Shown: positions 1 to 10,387 of the stretch, in pieces
Layout: the number at the start of each line of letters is the position of its first letter
How positions within the stretch are numbered: position 1 is the stretch's first letter
Source of the DNA: Streptomyces sp. DHE7-1
GTDB taxonomy: Bacteria; Actinomycetota; Actinomycetes; Streptomycetales; Streptomycetaceae
Assembly: GCA_016432725.1 (NCBI GenBank)
Contig: JACJDG010000003.1
Coordinates: 3,720,001 to 3,784,000 of the forward strand
DNA: 64,000 bases
Direction: 5' to 3'
The notes under the pieces: model-generated
What the model was told of the DNA's origin: nothing
What the model saw: the letters and a program-made list of their open reading frames with translations, nothing else
The model's database searches: none
Translations under genes and position numbers: made by a program

Positions 1-135
1 CAGTTCGAAACGCTTTCCCTGACGGACGTCCGAGATCCCTTCGAAACCCAGGCGCGGCAGCGCACGCTGGACCGCCTGGCCCTGGGGGTCGAGGATCTCC
101 GGCTTGAGCATGACGTCGACTACGACGCGTGCCAC
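1..135 (-). CDS. purS: Phosphoribosylformylglycinamidine synthase subunit PurS (N-terminal part, runs off window)
   Basis: The minus strand reads from a GTG at 133-135 to the window edge, giving 45 residues that start VARVVVDVMLKPEILDPQG and include the FEGISDVRQGK segment typical of PurS. PurS is the small subunit that bridges PurL and PurQ in the FGAR amidotransferase of purine synthesis. A GGGAG ribosome binding site lies about 8 bases upstream of the GTG. The gene is divergent from lsr2. Its placement near purC and purD fits a purine gene neighbourhood. Only the N-terminal half is visible. Confidence 0.9.
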   Translation of the reverse strand, partial: MARVVVDVMLKPEILDPQGQAVQRALPRLGFEGISDVRQGKRFEL

Positions 136-447
136 TGGCACTCCCGGTGTGTGGTGCTGAGCAGGTTCCTTCAGACTACCCGCACAAAATTTCTACGCGG
201 GTAGAGTTGTAGGAAACTACGTGAGCCGCATCACGATCGGGTGACAGGCGCGCCCCCTCGCGAAAAGTTCTGGGAAAGTTCCACGGACCCACCCACGACA
301 TCTATTGCACGGGGACACGCGGGCGGATTTAGTCGGGCTTCACTTTGCATTGCCGGGCACTGTACAAATGAATTGGCAATAGCCGATACTCGGCACGTCA
401 TCGCCGGATGAGCTGTATCGACGTGCCGTACGAAGGGACCGATATTC
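136..447. promoter_or_regulatory. Divergent intergenic region between purS and lsr2
   Basis: This 312-base stretch has no coding potential that I can support. It must hold the promoters of both purS (leftward) and lsr2 (rightward). It contains an AT-richer segment at about 185-225 with the partial inverted repeat GTAG...CTAC, and a second AT-rich patch at about 330-385 ahead of lsr2. I could not assign convincing -35/-10 pairs. AT-rich DNA here would suit autoregulation by Lsr2, but that is inference. Confidence 0.4.
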
Positions 448-765
448 GTGGCGCAAAAGGTCGTGGTCACTCTCTTTGACGACATCGACGGCTCGGAAGC
501 GGCGGAGACGATCGCCTTCGGACTCGACGGCAAGTCGTACGAGATCGACCTGAACGAAACCAACGCCGGAAAACTGCGCAAGGCGCTCGCGCCCTACGTG
601 GAGGCGGGCCGCAAGCGCTCGCGGTCCGGGAAGGCGTACAAGCAGACGGAGGTCGCCCCGGACCCCGCGGCCGTCCGCGCCTGGGCCCAGGCGAACAAGA
701 TGGACGTGCCGGCCCGCGGACGCATCCCGAAGAAGGTCTACGAGGCGTTCAGCGCCGCGCAGTGA
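448..765 (+). CDS. lsr2: Lsr2 family nucleoid-associated protein
   Basis: The 105-residue product begins MAQKVVVTLFDDIDGSEAAE, the hallmark N-terminal dimerisation domain of Lsr2. It ends with the C-terminal DNA-binding domain containing the ARGRIP motif near residues 89-94, where the RGR hook enters the minor groove of AT-rich DNA. Family function: an H-NS-like xenogeneic silencer that coats AT-rich, often horizontally acquired DNA. The start is a GTG with GAAGGGA upstream. Length is normal for the family. The gene is monocistronic, divergent from purS and followed by tRNA genes. Confidence 0.95.
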   Translation: MAQKVVVTLFDDIDGSEAAETIAFGLDGKSYEIDLNETNAGKLRKALAPYVEAGRKRSRSGKAYKQTEVAPDPAAVRAWAQANKMDVPARGRIPKKVYEAFSAAQ

Positions 766-921
766 GGACCCGCGAAGGGGCGAGCCCTCAGGGTCCGTCA
801 GCGGGCCCTGAGGGCCGTGCACTTGGCCGCCCGAGAAGCCGACTTGCGCTACCCCCTGCTGATCAGCTAATGTCTGGGACACGCCGAGGGCGAGGCCGAA
901 AGGCCGGATCCCGCGGAGCGT

Positions 922-993
922 GCGGGTGTAGTTCAGTAGTAGAACATCCCCCTTCCAGGGGGAAGGCGCAGTGTGCAATTCCTGTCACCCGCT
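922..993 (+). tRNA. tRNA-Gly(TCC)
   Basis: A 72-base cloverleaf with acceptor arms GCGGGTG and CACCCGC and discriminator T. The anticodon stem TCCCC/GGGGA encloses the loop CTTCCAG, so the anticodon is TCC (954-956). The T arm contains GTGCAATTC. No CCA is encoded. First of three glycine tRNA genes on this strand. Confidence 0.92.
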
Positions 994-1075
994 CTGGCAC
1001 CGGTCGTCCCGACCACTCTTGTGGATCAGGTAGGCTGGTGCTCGCACCGATCGGTGGGAGCCGGTCGGGGGCAGT

Positions 1076-1148
1076 GCGGACGTAGCTCAGTTGGTAGAGC
1101 GCAACCTTGCCAAGGTTGAGGTCGCGAGTTCGAGCCTCGTCGTCCGCT
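1076..1148 (+). tRNA. tRNA-Gly(GCC), copy 1
   Basis: A 73-base tRNA with acceptor GCGGACG pairing CGTCCGC. The anticodon loop TTGCCAA gives GCC, and the T loop is GTTCGAGCC. CCA is not encoded. Its body is identical to the copy at 1491-1563, so these are duplicated glycine isoacceptors for the GGC codon that dominates high-GC genes. Confidence 0.95.
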
Positions 1149-1155
1149 CCGGTTG

Positions 1156-1188
1156 AAAAGCCCCGGTCTTCCGGACCGGGGCTTTTTC
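1156..1188 (+). terminator. Rho-independent terminator after tRNA-Gly
   Basis: An inverted repeat AAGCCCCGGTC / GACCGGGGCTT with a 4-base loop is followed by a T run. It sits 8 bases past the tRNA end. Confidence 0.85.
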
Positions 1189-1490
1189 GTGTGCCTGCTC
1201 TCCCGACGCTCTTCACGGCAACCGGACATGTGACCGCGCATGTGAAGGTCGCCACATCCTCCGGACTCGCGCCGGGAAGCCGGGTGCGGGACTGCTCACG
1301 CGCACCATCCGCACCACGCACCCCGGAAACCGCTGCGCCGGCGTGGAGTTGACCCCCGCCTCAGACGCACCGGGCGTACGGGTCCGGCCCGTCCCGGCTC
1401 CCACGGGGTCCGGCGCCCGGACCGTCGTGCGTCGGTGCGTCCCGCGCACCCGCCGGGTTGGGTATAGTTGCTCTCGCGCCACGGCGCAGT
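1189..1490 (+). other. Spacer between the two tRNA-Gly(GCC) genes
   Basis: About 300 bases without a supportable gene. The only signal I see is a TATAGT hexamer at 1463-1468, placed about 23 bases before the second tRNA-Gly(GCC), which could be its -10 element. No clear -35 was found. Confidence 0.35.
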
Positions 1491-1563
1491 GCGGACGTAG
1501 CTCAGTTGGTAGAGCGCAACCTTGCCAAGGTTGAGGTCGCGAGTTCGAGCCTCGTCGTCCGCT
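1491..1563 (+). tRNA. tRNA-Gly(GCC), copy 2
   Basis: Same sequence as the tRNA at 1076-1148 (acceptor GCGGACG/CGTCCGC, anticodon GCC). It is followed directly by a terminator hairpin shared with the convergent purC gene. Confidence 0.95.
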
Positions 1564-1569
1564 CCATGG

Positions 1570-1600
1570 AGAAGCCCCCGGTTCCGGCCGGGGGCTTTTC
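1570..1600. terminator. Hairpin terminator between tRNA-Gly and purC
   Basis: The stem AGAAGCCCCCGG / CCGGGGGCTTTT has a short loop. T residues on the plus side serve the tRNA, and the A-rich flank on the other strand could serve the convergent purC. Confidence 0.8.
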
Positions 1601-1635
1601 GCATGCCCCCGGGATTTCTCCCGGGGGCCGAGGCG

Positions 1636-2535
1636 TCAGGACCAGGCGGTGCCGGTCAGCCGCTCGAACGCGTCCACGTACTTCTGCCGGGTCGCCTCGA
1701 CCACCCGCTGGGGCAACGCCGGCGGGGGCTGCTCGCTCCTGCGGTCCCAGCCGGACTCGGCGGAGGTCAGCCAGTCCCGGACGTACTGCTTGTCGTACGA
1801 CGGCTGCGCGCGGCCGGGCTGCCACTGGTCGGCCGGCCAGAAGCGGGAGGAGTCCGGGGTGAGCACCTCGTCGGCGAGGACCAGGGTGTCGCCGTCGAAG
1901 CCGAACTCGAACTTGGTGTCCGCCAGGATGATTCCGCGGTCGCGGGCGATGTCCCGGGCGCGGGAGTACACGGCGAGCGTGGCCTGCCGGAGCTGGGCGG
2001 CGGTCTCCGCGCCGACCTGGCGGGCGACCTCCTCGTAGGAGACGTTCTCGTCGTGCTCGCCGACCTCGGCCTTGGTGGCCGGGGTGAAGATCGGGGCGGG
2101 CAGCTCCGAACCGTCCACCAGGCCCTCGGGCAGGGCCAGTCCGCACACGGTGCGGGACTCGTCGTACTCGGCGAGGCCGGAGCCGGTGAGGTAGCCGCGG
2201 GCCACGCACTCGACCGGGACCATCCGCAGGGACTTGCAGACCAGCGTGCGGCCCGCCCAGTCGGCCGGGGCCTGCTCGGGGAGCTCGGTGCTGATCACGT
2301 GGTTCGGGGCCAGGTCGCGCAGCTGCTCGAACCACCACAGGGACAGCCGGGTGAGGACGCGGCCCTTGTCGGGGATCTCCGTGGGCAGCACCCAGTCGTA
2401 GGCGGACATACGGTCGCTGGCGACCATCACGAGGTCGCCCGCCTCGTTCTGGTACAGCTCGCGCACCTTGCCGGTGTGGAGGTGCACCAGGCCCGGAACC
2501 TGGATCGGCTCGGGCTTTTCTACGAATCCGGACAC
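1636..2535 (-). CDS. purC: Phosphoribosylaminoimidazole-succinocarboxamide synthase (SAICAR synthetase)
   Basis: The 299-residue product carries the SAICAR synthetase signatures. These are HTGKVRELY near residue 20, ASDRMSAYDWVLPTEIPDKG near 35-55, ECVARGYLTGSGL near 105, and a C-terminal DKQYVRDWL segment. It joins CAIR and aspartate using ATP in purine synthesis in the cytoplasm. I chose the GTG at 2533-2535 because GGGGAGGA lies just upstream; the longer reading to 2637 adds a low-complexity, non-homologous N-terminus. The gene is intact. It is separated from the next gene upstream by about 120 bases. Confidence 0.96.
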   Translation of the reverse strand: MSGFVEKPEPIQVPGLVHLHTGKVRELYQNEAGDLVMVASDRMSAYDWVLPTEIPDKGRVLTRLSLWWFEQLRDLAPNHVISTELPEQAPADWAGRTLVCKSLRMVPVECVARGYLTGSGLAEYDESRTVCGLALPEGLVDGSELPAPIFTPATKAEVGEHDENVSYEEVARQVGAETAAQLRQATLAVYSRARDIARDRGIILADTKFEFGFDGDTLVLADEVLTPDSSRFWPADQWQPGRAQPSYDKQYVRDWLTSAESGWDRRSEQPPPALPQRVVEATRQKYVDAFERLTGTAWS

Positions 2536-2654
2536 GGTTCCTCCCCGTGGTTGAACAAGAGGGGCGCCCGCAGGGCTCCCCCAGGGTGGCGGCGGGAGAC
2601 GGGCGGGCCAATGGCTCGATTGTCCCGGATCGGACACGCGCCGACGACAGCGGG

Positions 2655-4150
2655 TCAGTCCCGTTTGCAGATGCGGTCCAGCAGGTTCGCCGTGGCCCGC
2701 TGGATGCGCGCGTCCACATGGCCGGGGCGGTCCAGGGCCGGCGACCAGGCGAAGGTGCCGGAGGCGAACACCCAGGCGCCGGAGGGGGCCCGGTAGAGGG
2801 AGGTCTCCTGGTGCCGCCGGACGCCGTCGTTGTCGGTGTAGGGGAGTGGGCGAGCAGGACGCGCTCGTCGTGCTCGGGCAGCGGGGTGCGCGGGAAGTAA
2901 CGGTCCGCCTCGCCCGCCACCAGGCCGTCGATCTCGTCGCCCTCGTGCGCCCCGGTCGCGTCCCACAGCCAGTGGTCCGCGTTGCGGACGATCAGCGGAT
3001 GCGGCTCGGGCACGCGGCCCGCGTACTGGATGCCGACGACCTGCTGCTCGGGCCGGTCGATCTCGCGCCACAGCACCGGCTTTCCCGGACCCCTGCGCTT
3101 GCGGCAGGTCAGCAGCCGGTCGGGCACACCGGACGCCGACGGGCCCAGCTCCACCTGCCAGTACATGCTGTTCGCGGAGAGGAAGACCAGGGAGGTGCCG
3201 TGGTCCCGGGCGTTCTCCACGGCCCGGCGCATCGGCACCGACCAGTACTCGTCGTGGCCGGGGAAGACCAGCCCCCGGTACCGGGTGGGGTCGACGCGGC
3301 CGGCGTGCAGGTCGCGGGCGTCGGCGTAGGCGATGTCGTAGCCGTAGCGCTCGGCCCAGCGGATGAAGTCGTAGGCGTGGCCGACGTGCAGGGGCAGCCC
3401 TGCACCCGCGTAGGGGCGGTCGAAGGAGACCGTGGTGGCCGCGTCCGCCTCCCCGAGCAGACAGCCCTTCTCGTCCCAGGCGTGGTAGAGGCTGGCGCCG
3501 GTACGGCCGTCCTCCGGGTACAGGTTGTACGCCTGCCAGGTGATGTCGGGCAGCAGCAGGAGCAGGTCGGCCGGGTGGTCGTCGCGGACCGTGAAGGGCA
3601 CGTGGGAGCGGTAGCCGTCGGCGGTGGTGAGGACGGCCACGTAGGCACCGACGGCCCAGTTCGAGGGCACCTGGAGACGCCAGGAGAGCCACCAGTGGTG
3701 GCAGGACACCGTGCGGTCGGCGGCCAGCGGCGGGAGCTGGACGATGCCGGAGAGGCGGGGGCTGGTGGTGATCTTCGAGGCGCCGTCGCCGCCGTAGTGG
3801 CCGATCCGGTAGATGTCGACGCCGAACTGCTGCGGCGGGTCGACCGTGATGTGGAAGTCGATCGCCTCGCCGGGCGCGACCGCGCCGGTGGAGGTGAAGC
3901 CCTTGATCTGGCGGAACACGTCGTCCGCCGAGCGGGGCCCGGGACCGGACGTCCGCGGCGCGGGGACGCGCGGCCGCTCGCCGGCGGGCTGCTGCGGGCT
4001 CGGGTCCACGTACCAGGGCACGACGTGCCCGGTGTCGTCGAAGTAGGTCTCACTGCCGCGCAGCCAGGGAACCGGGCCCTGGCCGAAGGGGTCCGTGACG
4101 GCGTGCGCGAGCGCTCCGGACTCCCAGCGGCGGATGTGGTCCGAGGCCAT
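2655..4150 (-). CDS. N,N-dimethylformamidase beta subunit-like protein (frameshifted)
   Basis: A protein of about 498 residues related to the large subunit of N,N-dimethylformamidase and allied secreted-type proteins. It has an N-terminal beta-rich region (IDFHITVDPPQQFGVDIYRI) and a class I glutamine-amidotransferase-like region with LLLPDITWQAYNLYPEDG and LVFPGHDEYW. The conserved reading leaves frame inside the GGGG run at 2841-2844 (plus strand); the C-terminal part (YTDNDGVRRHQETSLYRAPS to LLDRICKRD) lies in another frame. Adding one G to that run restores a continuous protein. The substrate in Streptomyces is unknown, and activity on formamides should not be assumed. It sits between purC and an M48-like gene on the same strand. 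Confidence 0.75.
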
Positions 4151-4370
4151 GGACGCTCCCCTCCCTCATGCCCCCGTTGCCAGCGTGGTGCGTGCTGCTC
4201 GGTCGTGCTGTCGTATGTCGCATGCCTTTGCCATGTGCGCGGTCGGTCCCAGCACATCACATAACGCACGGACCTGGTCACTGTTCGTTGCGAATTGACC
4301 TGAACTGGAAGTCCGCCCTCCGTTAAGGTGCCGAATCCGCCGACGTCCCCGCGGGGCGCCGGCCGACGGG

Positions 4371-6304
4371 TCAGACGAGCCGTACCGGCTTCTCCGGACG
4401 TATCCCGGACGCGCTCAGCCAGTCGCGCAGCGGGCCCGGGTCGCCCTCCTCGATCAGGTGCAGCACCTTGGGTCCGAGGTCGGCGGCCCGCTCGCCGTCC
4501 AGCAGCAGGGAGGGGCCGTCCAGCCAGTCGAGGGCGGGGGCCGCGCCGGCCGTGTCCACGGCGGCGCAGCAGACCATCGCCGTGACGTGATCGGCGAGCA
4601 GGTCGCGGCCGGTGCGCGGGGGCTGGAGCGGGAACAGCGGCAGGGCGCCGTCGTCCCAGAGCGAGCTGTCCGGAAACAGCCCGGCGGCGGTCGCGCCCTT
4701 CGGCGCCGAGGCCTCCTCCCGGGCCAGCTCCGCCGTCAGCCCGGCGGCGAGGAGCGCGCTGCGCTCGGTGCCTCGGTCGGCATCGTCGTCCTCAGCGGCC
4801 GGGACGAGGGCCTCGGCGGCGGCGTCGTCGACCTCGGGGGCGAGGGCGGTCGGCTCGGCGTGCGGTTCCGGGCGGCGGTCGGCCGGGGTGGCGTCCACGG
4901 CGGCGGTGGGGGCGCCCGCGGGTGCGGTGGGGACGTCCGCCGCCGCGCCGACGGGGTCCACGGCGGCGGCCCGCTCGACGGCCGGGCCGGGCGCGGAGCG
5001 GGCGGACGGTTGGCCGTGCTCGGTGAGGTGGTCCAGGACCCGGGCCAGCGTGGGGCCGCCCTGGCCGGGAGCGGTGGGGGCGGGGCGGACGCCGAGCGAG
5101 TCCAGGACCCGGTGCAGCCGTGCCGCGTGGGCGCGCCAGGTGCGGTCGACGACCTCCTCCGGGTAGGCCTGCCAGTCCACCGGCGCCCAGTCCGGGCCGG
5201 TCTCGGCCGGGCCGCCGTGGAACAGGCGGGCGGCGAGCAGGGAGGCGGCCTCGTCCACCGCGCCCGGCTCCTCCAGGAGGTCGCAGGCGGGACGTTCACC
5301 GAGGCGGGAGGTGAAGCCCTCGGCCAGCCGGTCGCGCCGGGACAGCTCGGTCAGGGCGGACACGACACCCGCGTCCAGCCGCGACGGCCAGCGGCCCATG
5401 CGCCAGGCGGGCAGCGCCACCTTGGTCAGCAGCCGGTCCCAGCCCGCGTAGGCGAGGCCGACCTGCTCCTGGGCGACGATCCGCAGTCCGTAGTCCACAC
5501 TCTGCGCGCGCTCCGCGGCGGCCGCGGCGACCCCGCGCTCCATCAGGGCCGCGTGCTCACGGCACCCGCGCAGCATCAGCCGGGCGACCCAGCCGAGGGC
5601 CGCGCACACGACCCGGGTCAGCGCACAGCGGCCGGGTGTCGAGGCGACCGCCACCGCCGCGTCGAGACCGCGAACGAAGCGGCGGGCGGCGGCTATGTCC
5701 GGGTGCGCGGAGGGGCCCGTCCCGGCGACGACCGGGGCGAGGACCGCGCGCAGCTCACCGACGCGCATCCACCACAGGAACGGGGAGCCGATGACGAGGA
5801 CGGGGGCGGTGACGGGCCGCCTGCGGCCGTCGAGGCCCGGCCCGGGACCGGGTCCCGCCGCTTCGCCGTGCGCAGGGCGCGGGGCGGGCCGTGGGCCGGG
5901 TGGGCCCGGTCCTCCAGCCAGCTGTCGCAGTCCGGGGTGAGCGCTATGGCCGACGGCGCCGGGACGTCCAGCCGGTCGGCGAGGTCGCGCACCAGCCGGT
6001 ACAGGTCCGGGGCCGATTCCTCGGCGACCGGGACCGTGGGGCTCACGGCCGGGCGGGCCCGGGCCACCACCAGCGCGACGCCGGCCGCGGCCAGCAGGAC
6101 GAGCGCGGCCGGCACGCCCACGGCCCAGCGGGCGGTGTCCCAGCCCGGACCGGTCATCCGGCCGGTGGCACCGCCCGCCAGCAGGACCACCTCGACGGCC
6201 GCGGGCAGCAGGGCCACGCCCAGTGCCCGGCCGCGGACGCGCAGCACGGCCAGGGCCCACGAGCGCGCGGCCTGCGCACCCGCCTCGCCTCCGGTTCCGG
6301 TCAT
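4371..6304 (-). CDS. M48-like membrane protein lacking the HExxH metal site (frameshifted)
   Basis: The start is ATG at 6302-6304. The product of about 645 residues has two predicted membrane segments near residues 30-50 and 65-90. An M48-type segment follows (ESAPDLYRLVRDLADRLDV, then PVLVIGSPFLWWMRVGELRAVLAP). The position where Ste24/HtpX peptidases carry HExxH reads LRAVLAPVVAG, so catalysis is unlikely. The C-terminal 200 residues are a low-complexity A/P/E-rich region followed by a conserved-looking tail (LLADHVTAMVCCAAVD, PLRDWLSASGIRPE). The frame changes once in the interval 5838-5866, where C and G triplet runs cluster. Function unknown; a regulatory pseudoprotease is an inference. 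Confidence 0.6.
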
Positions 6305-6520
6305 GATCGGACCTCACCCCCTCCCTGCCGATCCCGCGCTGTCCTGGCGTTGCTCACTCCCCCACTGTGGCACCCGTCACTGACATCGCAATGCCGGTGG
6401 GCCAAGTGCCGGAACGCCTGCGCCGCACCATAGTTGGGGCCCCGGGCCCCGTCAGCCGTATGGGGATCGGTCACTCGATGGAATGGCTTTGGTCAGAGGT
6501 GGGCGACAGACAGCAAGGAT

Positions 6521-6549
6521 CAGGCCCCGGATTCGGGGTCCGGGGCCTG
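6521..6549 (-). terminator. Hairpin terminator downstream of purD
   Basis: The inverted repeat CAGGCCCCGG / CCGGGGCCTG lies about 30 bases beyond the purD stop, in the direction of purD transcription. Confidence 0.65.
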
Positions 6550-6578
6550 GGGTGTGCGGGAGGGGTGGATGGGGCCGG

Positions 6579-7860
6579 TCAGGCGCCCGCCGCCCGTGCC
6601 GCGATGTCCGTGCGGTGCTGGGAGCCGTCGAGGCGGATGCGGTCCACCGCCCGGTAGGCCCGCTCGCGGGCCGCGGTCAGGTCCTCGCCGGTCGCCGTGA
6701 CCGAGAGGACGCGTCCGCCCGCGCTGACGACGGCGTCGCCGTCCCGCTTCGTCCCGGCGTGCAGGACGTAGGCGTGCGGGGCGTCCTCGGCGGCCACCTC
6801 GTCCAGACCGGTGATGGGGTCGCCGGTGCGCGGGGTGCCGGGGTAGTTGTGCGAGGCGACGACGACGGTGACGGCCGCGTCCTCGCTCCAGCGCAGCGGC
6901 TCGAGGTCGGCCAGGGTGCCGTTGGCGGCGGCGAGCAGCACGCCGCCCAGCGGGGTCCGCAGACGGGCCAGCACGACCTGGGTCTCGGGGTCGCCGAAGC
7001 GGGCGTTGAACTCGATGACCCGCACACCGCGCGAGGTGATCGCGAGACCGGCGTACAGCAGTCCGGAGAAGGGGTGCCCCGGCGCCGCATCTCGTCCACG
7101 GTCGGCCGCAGCACGGTCCGCAGCACCTCGTCGACCAGCTGCGGGTCCGCCCAGGGCAGCGGCGAGTAGGCGCCCATGCCACCGGTGTTGGGGCCCTCGT
7201 CGCCGTCCAGGGCGCGCTTGAAGTCCTGGGCGGGCTGGAGCGGCACGACGGTCCGGCCGTCGGTGACGGCGAACAGCGACACCTCGGGGCCGTCGAGGAA
7301 CTCCTCGATGACCACGCTCCCCGCTGCCCGGAGGGCGCGGGAGGTGTCCCCATGCAGGCCGCCGCGTGCGCCTTGGCGGCGTCGAGGTCGGAGGTGACCA
7401 CGACGCCCTTGCCCGCGGCGAGGCCGTCGTCCTTGACGACGTAGGGCGCCCCGAAGGCGTCCAGCGCCTCGGCCACCTCGGCCTCCGTGGTGCAGACGTA
7501 CGACCGCGCGGTCGGCACGCCGGCCGCCGCCATCACCTCCTTGGCGAAGGCCTTCGACCCCTCGAGCCGGGCGGCCTCGCCGGAGGGGCCGAACACCGGG
7601 ATGCCCGCCTCGCGCACCGCGTCGGCCACACCGGCGACCAGCGGGGCCTCCGGGCCGACGACGACGAGGTCGGCTTCGAGGTCACCGGCGAGCGCTGCCA
7701 CGGCCTTGCCGTCGAGCGCGTTGACCTGGTGCAGCTCGGCCACCTCGGCGATGCCGGCGTTGCCGGGGGCGCAGTGCAGGGCGGTGATGTCGGGGTCGAG
7801 GGACAGGGAGCGGCACAGGGCGTGTTCGCGGGCACCGCTGCCGATGACGAGGACCTTCAC
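6579..7860 (-). CDS. purD: Phosphoribosylamine-glycine ligase (GARS), two frameshifts
   Basis: An ATP-grasp enzyme making glycinamide ribonucleotide in purine synthesis. The GTG start at 7858-7860 gives VKVLVIGSGAREHALCRSL, followed by GNAGIAE and VVVGPEAPLVAG. The ATP-grasp core follows: SKAFAKEVMAAAGVPT, YVVKDDGLAAGKGVVV, EEFLDGPEVSLF and GPNTGGMGAYSPLPW. The C-terminal part has VIEFNARFGDPETQVVL. The three parts lie in three frames, broken at the CCCC run 7348-7351 and the GGGG run 7071-7074. Restoring one base to each gives a full enzyme of about 427 residues. Purine synthesis is normally essential, which argues for sequence error over true loss. It lies downstream of dnaX on the same strand. 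Confidence 0.92.
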
Positions 7861-7958
7861 GGGGCTCAGCCTAATGGCAAGGTCGCCGAAGTCCGCCGGG
7901 CGGGTTTCCTGTGGGTTCCTACGAACGCCGGGCCGGACCCGCAGCCGGGCGGGTCCCG

Positions 7959-10222
7959 CTACTCGTGGGTGAACTCCTCCACCACCGTCGCCCCCAGCTC
8001 CCGCACGATCAGGCCCTGGCCGGACAGGGCGGACTCGTCGAGGTCGGGGTCGTCGTCCTCCGGGATGTCGTCCTCGGGCGCGACGGGGGCCGGCTCGGGG
8101 CCCGGGCCGGCTGGGGAGCGGGGGACTGCGCCGAGGCGGCGGGGCCACCGCCCGGGAGGCGCCGGGTGCGGGCGGGGCCGGCTGGGGCGCCGCCGGACGG
8201 GGGCGGCAGGCGCGCCGTAGCCGCCGGCGGACGGGCCGCCGTGGCCCGCGGCACCGGCACCGCCTCCGCCGAAGCCCGGTGAGCCGCCGGGCGGCGGGGA
8301 CGCGGAGCCGCCCGAGGGGTCGACGACCGGCTCGATCTTCCACTGCACGCCGAACTGCTCGGTCAGCGCCTGCCGCAGCACGTCCTCGCTGCCGCTGCTC
8401 GCGAAGTTGTCCCGGGCGCCGGCGTTGACGAAGCCGATCTGGAGGGTGGTGCCGTCGAAGCCGGTCACCTGGGCGTTCTGGCTGAGCAGGATCCAGGTGA
8501 AGCGCCGGCGGTTCTTGACGGCCTCCAGGATGTTGGGCCAGAGCACGCGGGGGTCGAGCCCGCCGGCCTGGGGAGCCGCCGGGGCCGGGGCGCTCATCGG
8601 GGAAGCCGCCGGAGCGGGCGGCTCCGGGCGCTGCGGCTGGGAGGGGGCCGGGGCGGCGGCGCCCTGCTGCGGGCCCGCGGCGGCAGCGGTGGGCCACCCG
8701 CCGGGCCGCCGCCCGCCACCGGCCGCGGCGGCGGTCGGCCAGGCGCCGGGGGCCGGGCCGGCCGCAGGGGCCGAGGGTTCGGGAGCGGCGGGGGCGGGCG
8801 CGGCGGCCGCGGGGGCCTGCGCCACGGGTGCGGGAGCCGCCGGAGCGGGGGCGGCACCTGGGCCGGCGCGGGTGCCTGCGGCTCTCCGGCGCCGCCCGGG
8901 CCGCCGGGTCCGGCGGGCTGTCCGCCCGGTCCCCGTACGGCCGCGCGGGCCGCGGCGGGACCGCCGCCGGGCTGCACCGGCGCGCCTGCCCCGGCCGGCC
9001 CCGCGTGGACCTCGGGGCCGGGGACGTACCCCATGGCGGGCGCACCGCCGCCGCCCGAGAAGGCGACCCCGCGCTCCAGCCGGTCGAGGCGGGCCAGCAG
9101 GGACCGCTCGTCGCCGTAGGCGGCGGGGAGCAGCACCCGGGCACAGATCAGTTCGAGCTGGAGGCGCGGGGAGTTGGCGCCGCGCATCTCGGTGAGGCCG
9201 TCGTTGACCAGGTCGGCGGCGCGGCTCAGCTCGGCGGCGCCGAAGGTGGATGCCTGCGCCTGCATGCGCTCCAGCACGTCGGCCGGGGCGTCGATGAGCC
9301 CCTTCTCGACGGCGTCCGGGACCGCGGCCAGGATCACCAGGTCCCGCAGCCGCTCCAGCAGGTCGGCGACGAACCGGCGCGGGTCGTTGCCGCCCTCGAT
9401 GATCCGGTCGACGACCTCGAAGGCGGCGGCCCCGTCACCGGTGGCGAACGCCTCGACGACGGAGTCGAGCAGCGACCCGTCGGTGTACCCGAGCAGGGAC
9501 GTCGCCATGGCGTATGTCACACCCTCCGCCGTGGCGCCGGCGAGGAGCTGGTCCATGACGGACATCGAGTCACGCACGGAACCGGCGCCGGCCCGGACGA
9601 CGAGCGGCAGCACGCCCTCCGCGACCGGGATGTCCTCCCGGCCGCACACCTCGCCCAGGTAGTCCCGCAGGGTGCCCGGCGGGACGAGCCGGAAGGGGTA
9701 GTGGTGGGTCCGCGACCGGATGGTCCCGATGACCTTCTCGGGCTCGGTCGTGGCGAAGATGAACTTGAGGTGCTCCGGGGGCTCCTCCACGACCTTCAGC
9801 AGCGCGTTGAAGCCCGCCGACGTGACCATGTGGGCCTCGTCGATGATGTAGATCTTGTACCGGCTGCTCGCGGGCCCGAAGAAGGCCTTCTCCCGCAGCT
9901 CACGGGCGTCGTCCACACCACCGTGCGAGGCCGCGTCGATCTCGATGACGTCGATCGACCCCGGACCGTTCCTGGCGAGGTCCTGGCACGACTGGCACTC
10001 GCCGCACGGCGTCGGGGTGGGGCCCTGCTCACAGTTCAGGCAGCGGGCCAGGATGCGCGCGCTGGTCGTCTTCCCGCAGCCACGCGGCCCGCTGAACAGG
10101 TACGCGTGATTGACCCGGTTGTTCCGCAGCGCCTGCTGCAGCGGGTCGGTGACATGCTCCTGCCCGATGACCTCGGCAAAGGTCTCCGGGCGATAGCGGC
10201 GGTACAGCGCGAGAGACGACAC
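7959..10222 (-). CDS. dnaX: DNA polymerase III gamma/tau subunit (frameshifted in the linker)
   Basis: The GTG start at 10220-10222 gives VSSLALYRRYRPETFAEVIG. The AAA+ clamp-loader core has Walker A SGPRGCGKTT, a zinc-binding set (CLNCEQGPTPTPCGECQSC), Walker B IYIIDEAHM and sensor 1 FIFATTEPEKV. Domain III follows (ANSPRLQLELICARVLLP). After a P/A/G-rich linker the tau-type C-terminal domain (LDPRVLWPNILEAVKNRRRF, ALTEQFGVQWKIEP) is in another frame. The break is the GGGGG run at 8847-8851; one extra base joins both parts into about 755 residues. The stretch 8110-8215 may hide another pair of small indels, because neighbouring frames there look more protein-like. The product loads the beta clamp and couples the replicase. 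Confidence 0.93.
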
Positions 10223-10301
10223 GCATACGAGGTTATAGGCGGCCACCGACAACCCACCCCGCCCGAGGTTCCCCGCCCGGTCCCGCCCCGTGAACGCAAG
10301 C

Positions 10302-10387
10302 GCCCCCCACGCACCCGCCAGAGCCGACCTACCCTTGCTGCCTTCCGGCCCTGGGGGAGTTCAGTCAGATAGCGCCGCGTGAGGGGC
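10302..10387 (-). ncRNA. ffs: Small signal recognition particle RNA (4.5S type)
   Basis: The minus strand contains the universally conserved SRP apical motif: GGGCCGGAAGGCAGCAAGGG preceded by CTGAACTCCCCCA. The terminal helix GCCCCTCACGC / GCGTGGGGGGC closes the molecule and sets the ends. Location upstream of dnaX, next to a tRNA-Ser gene, is typical of actinomycetes. The RNA binds Ffh for co-translational targeting of membrane proteins. Confidence 0.93.
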
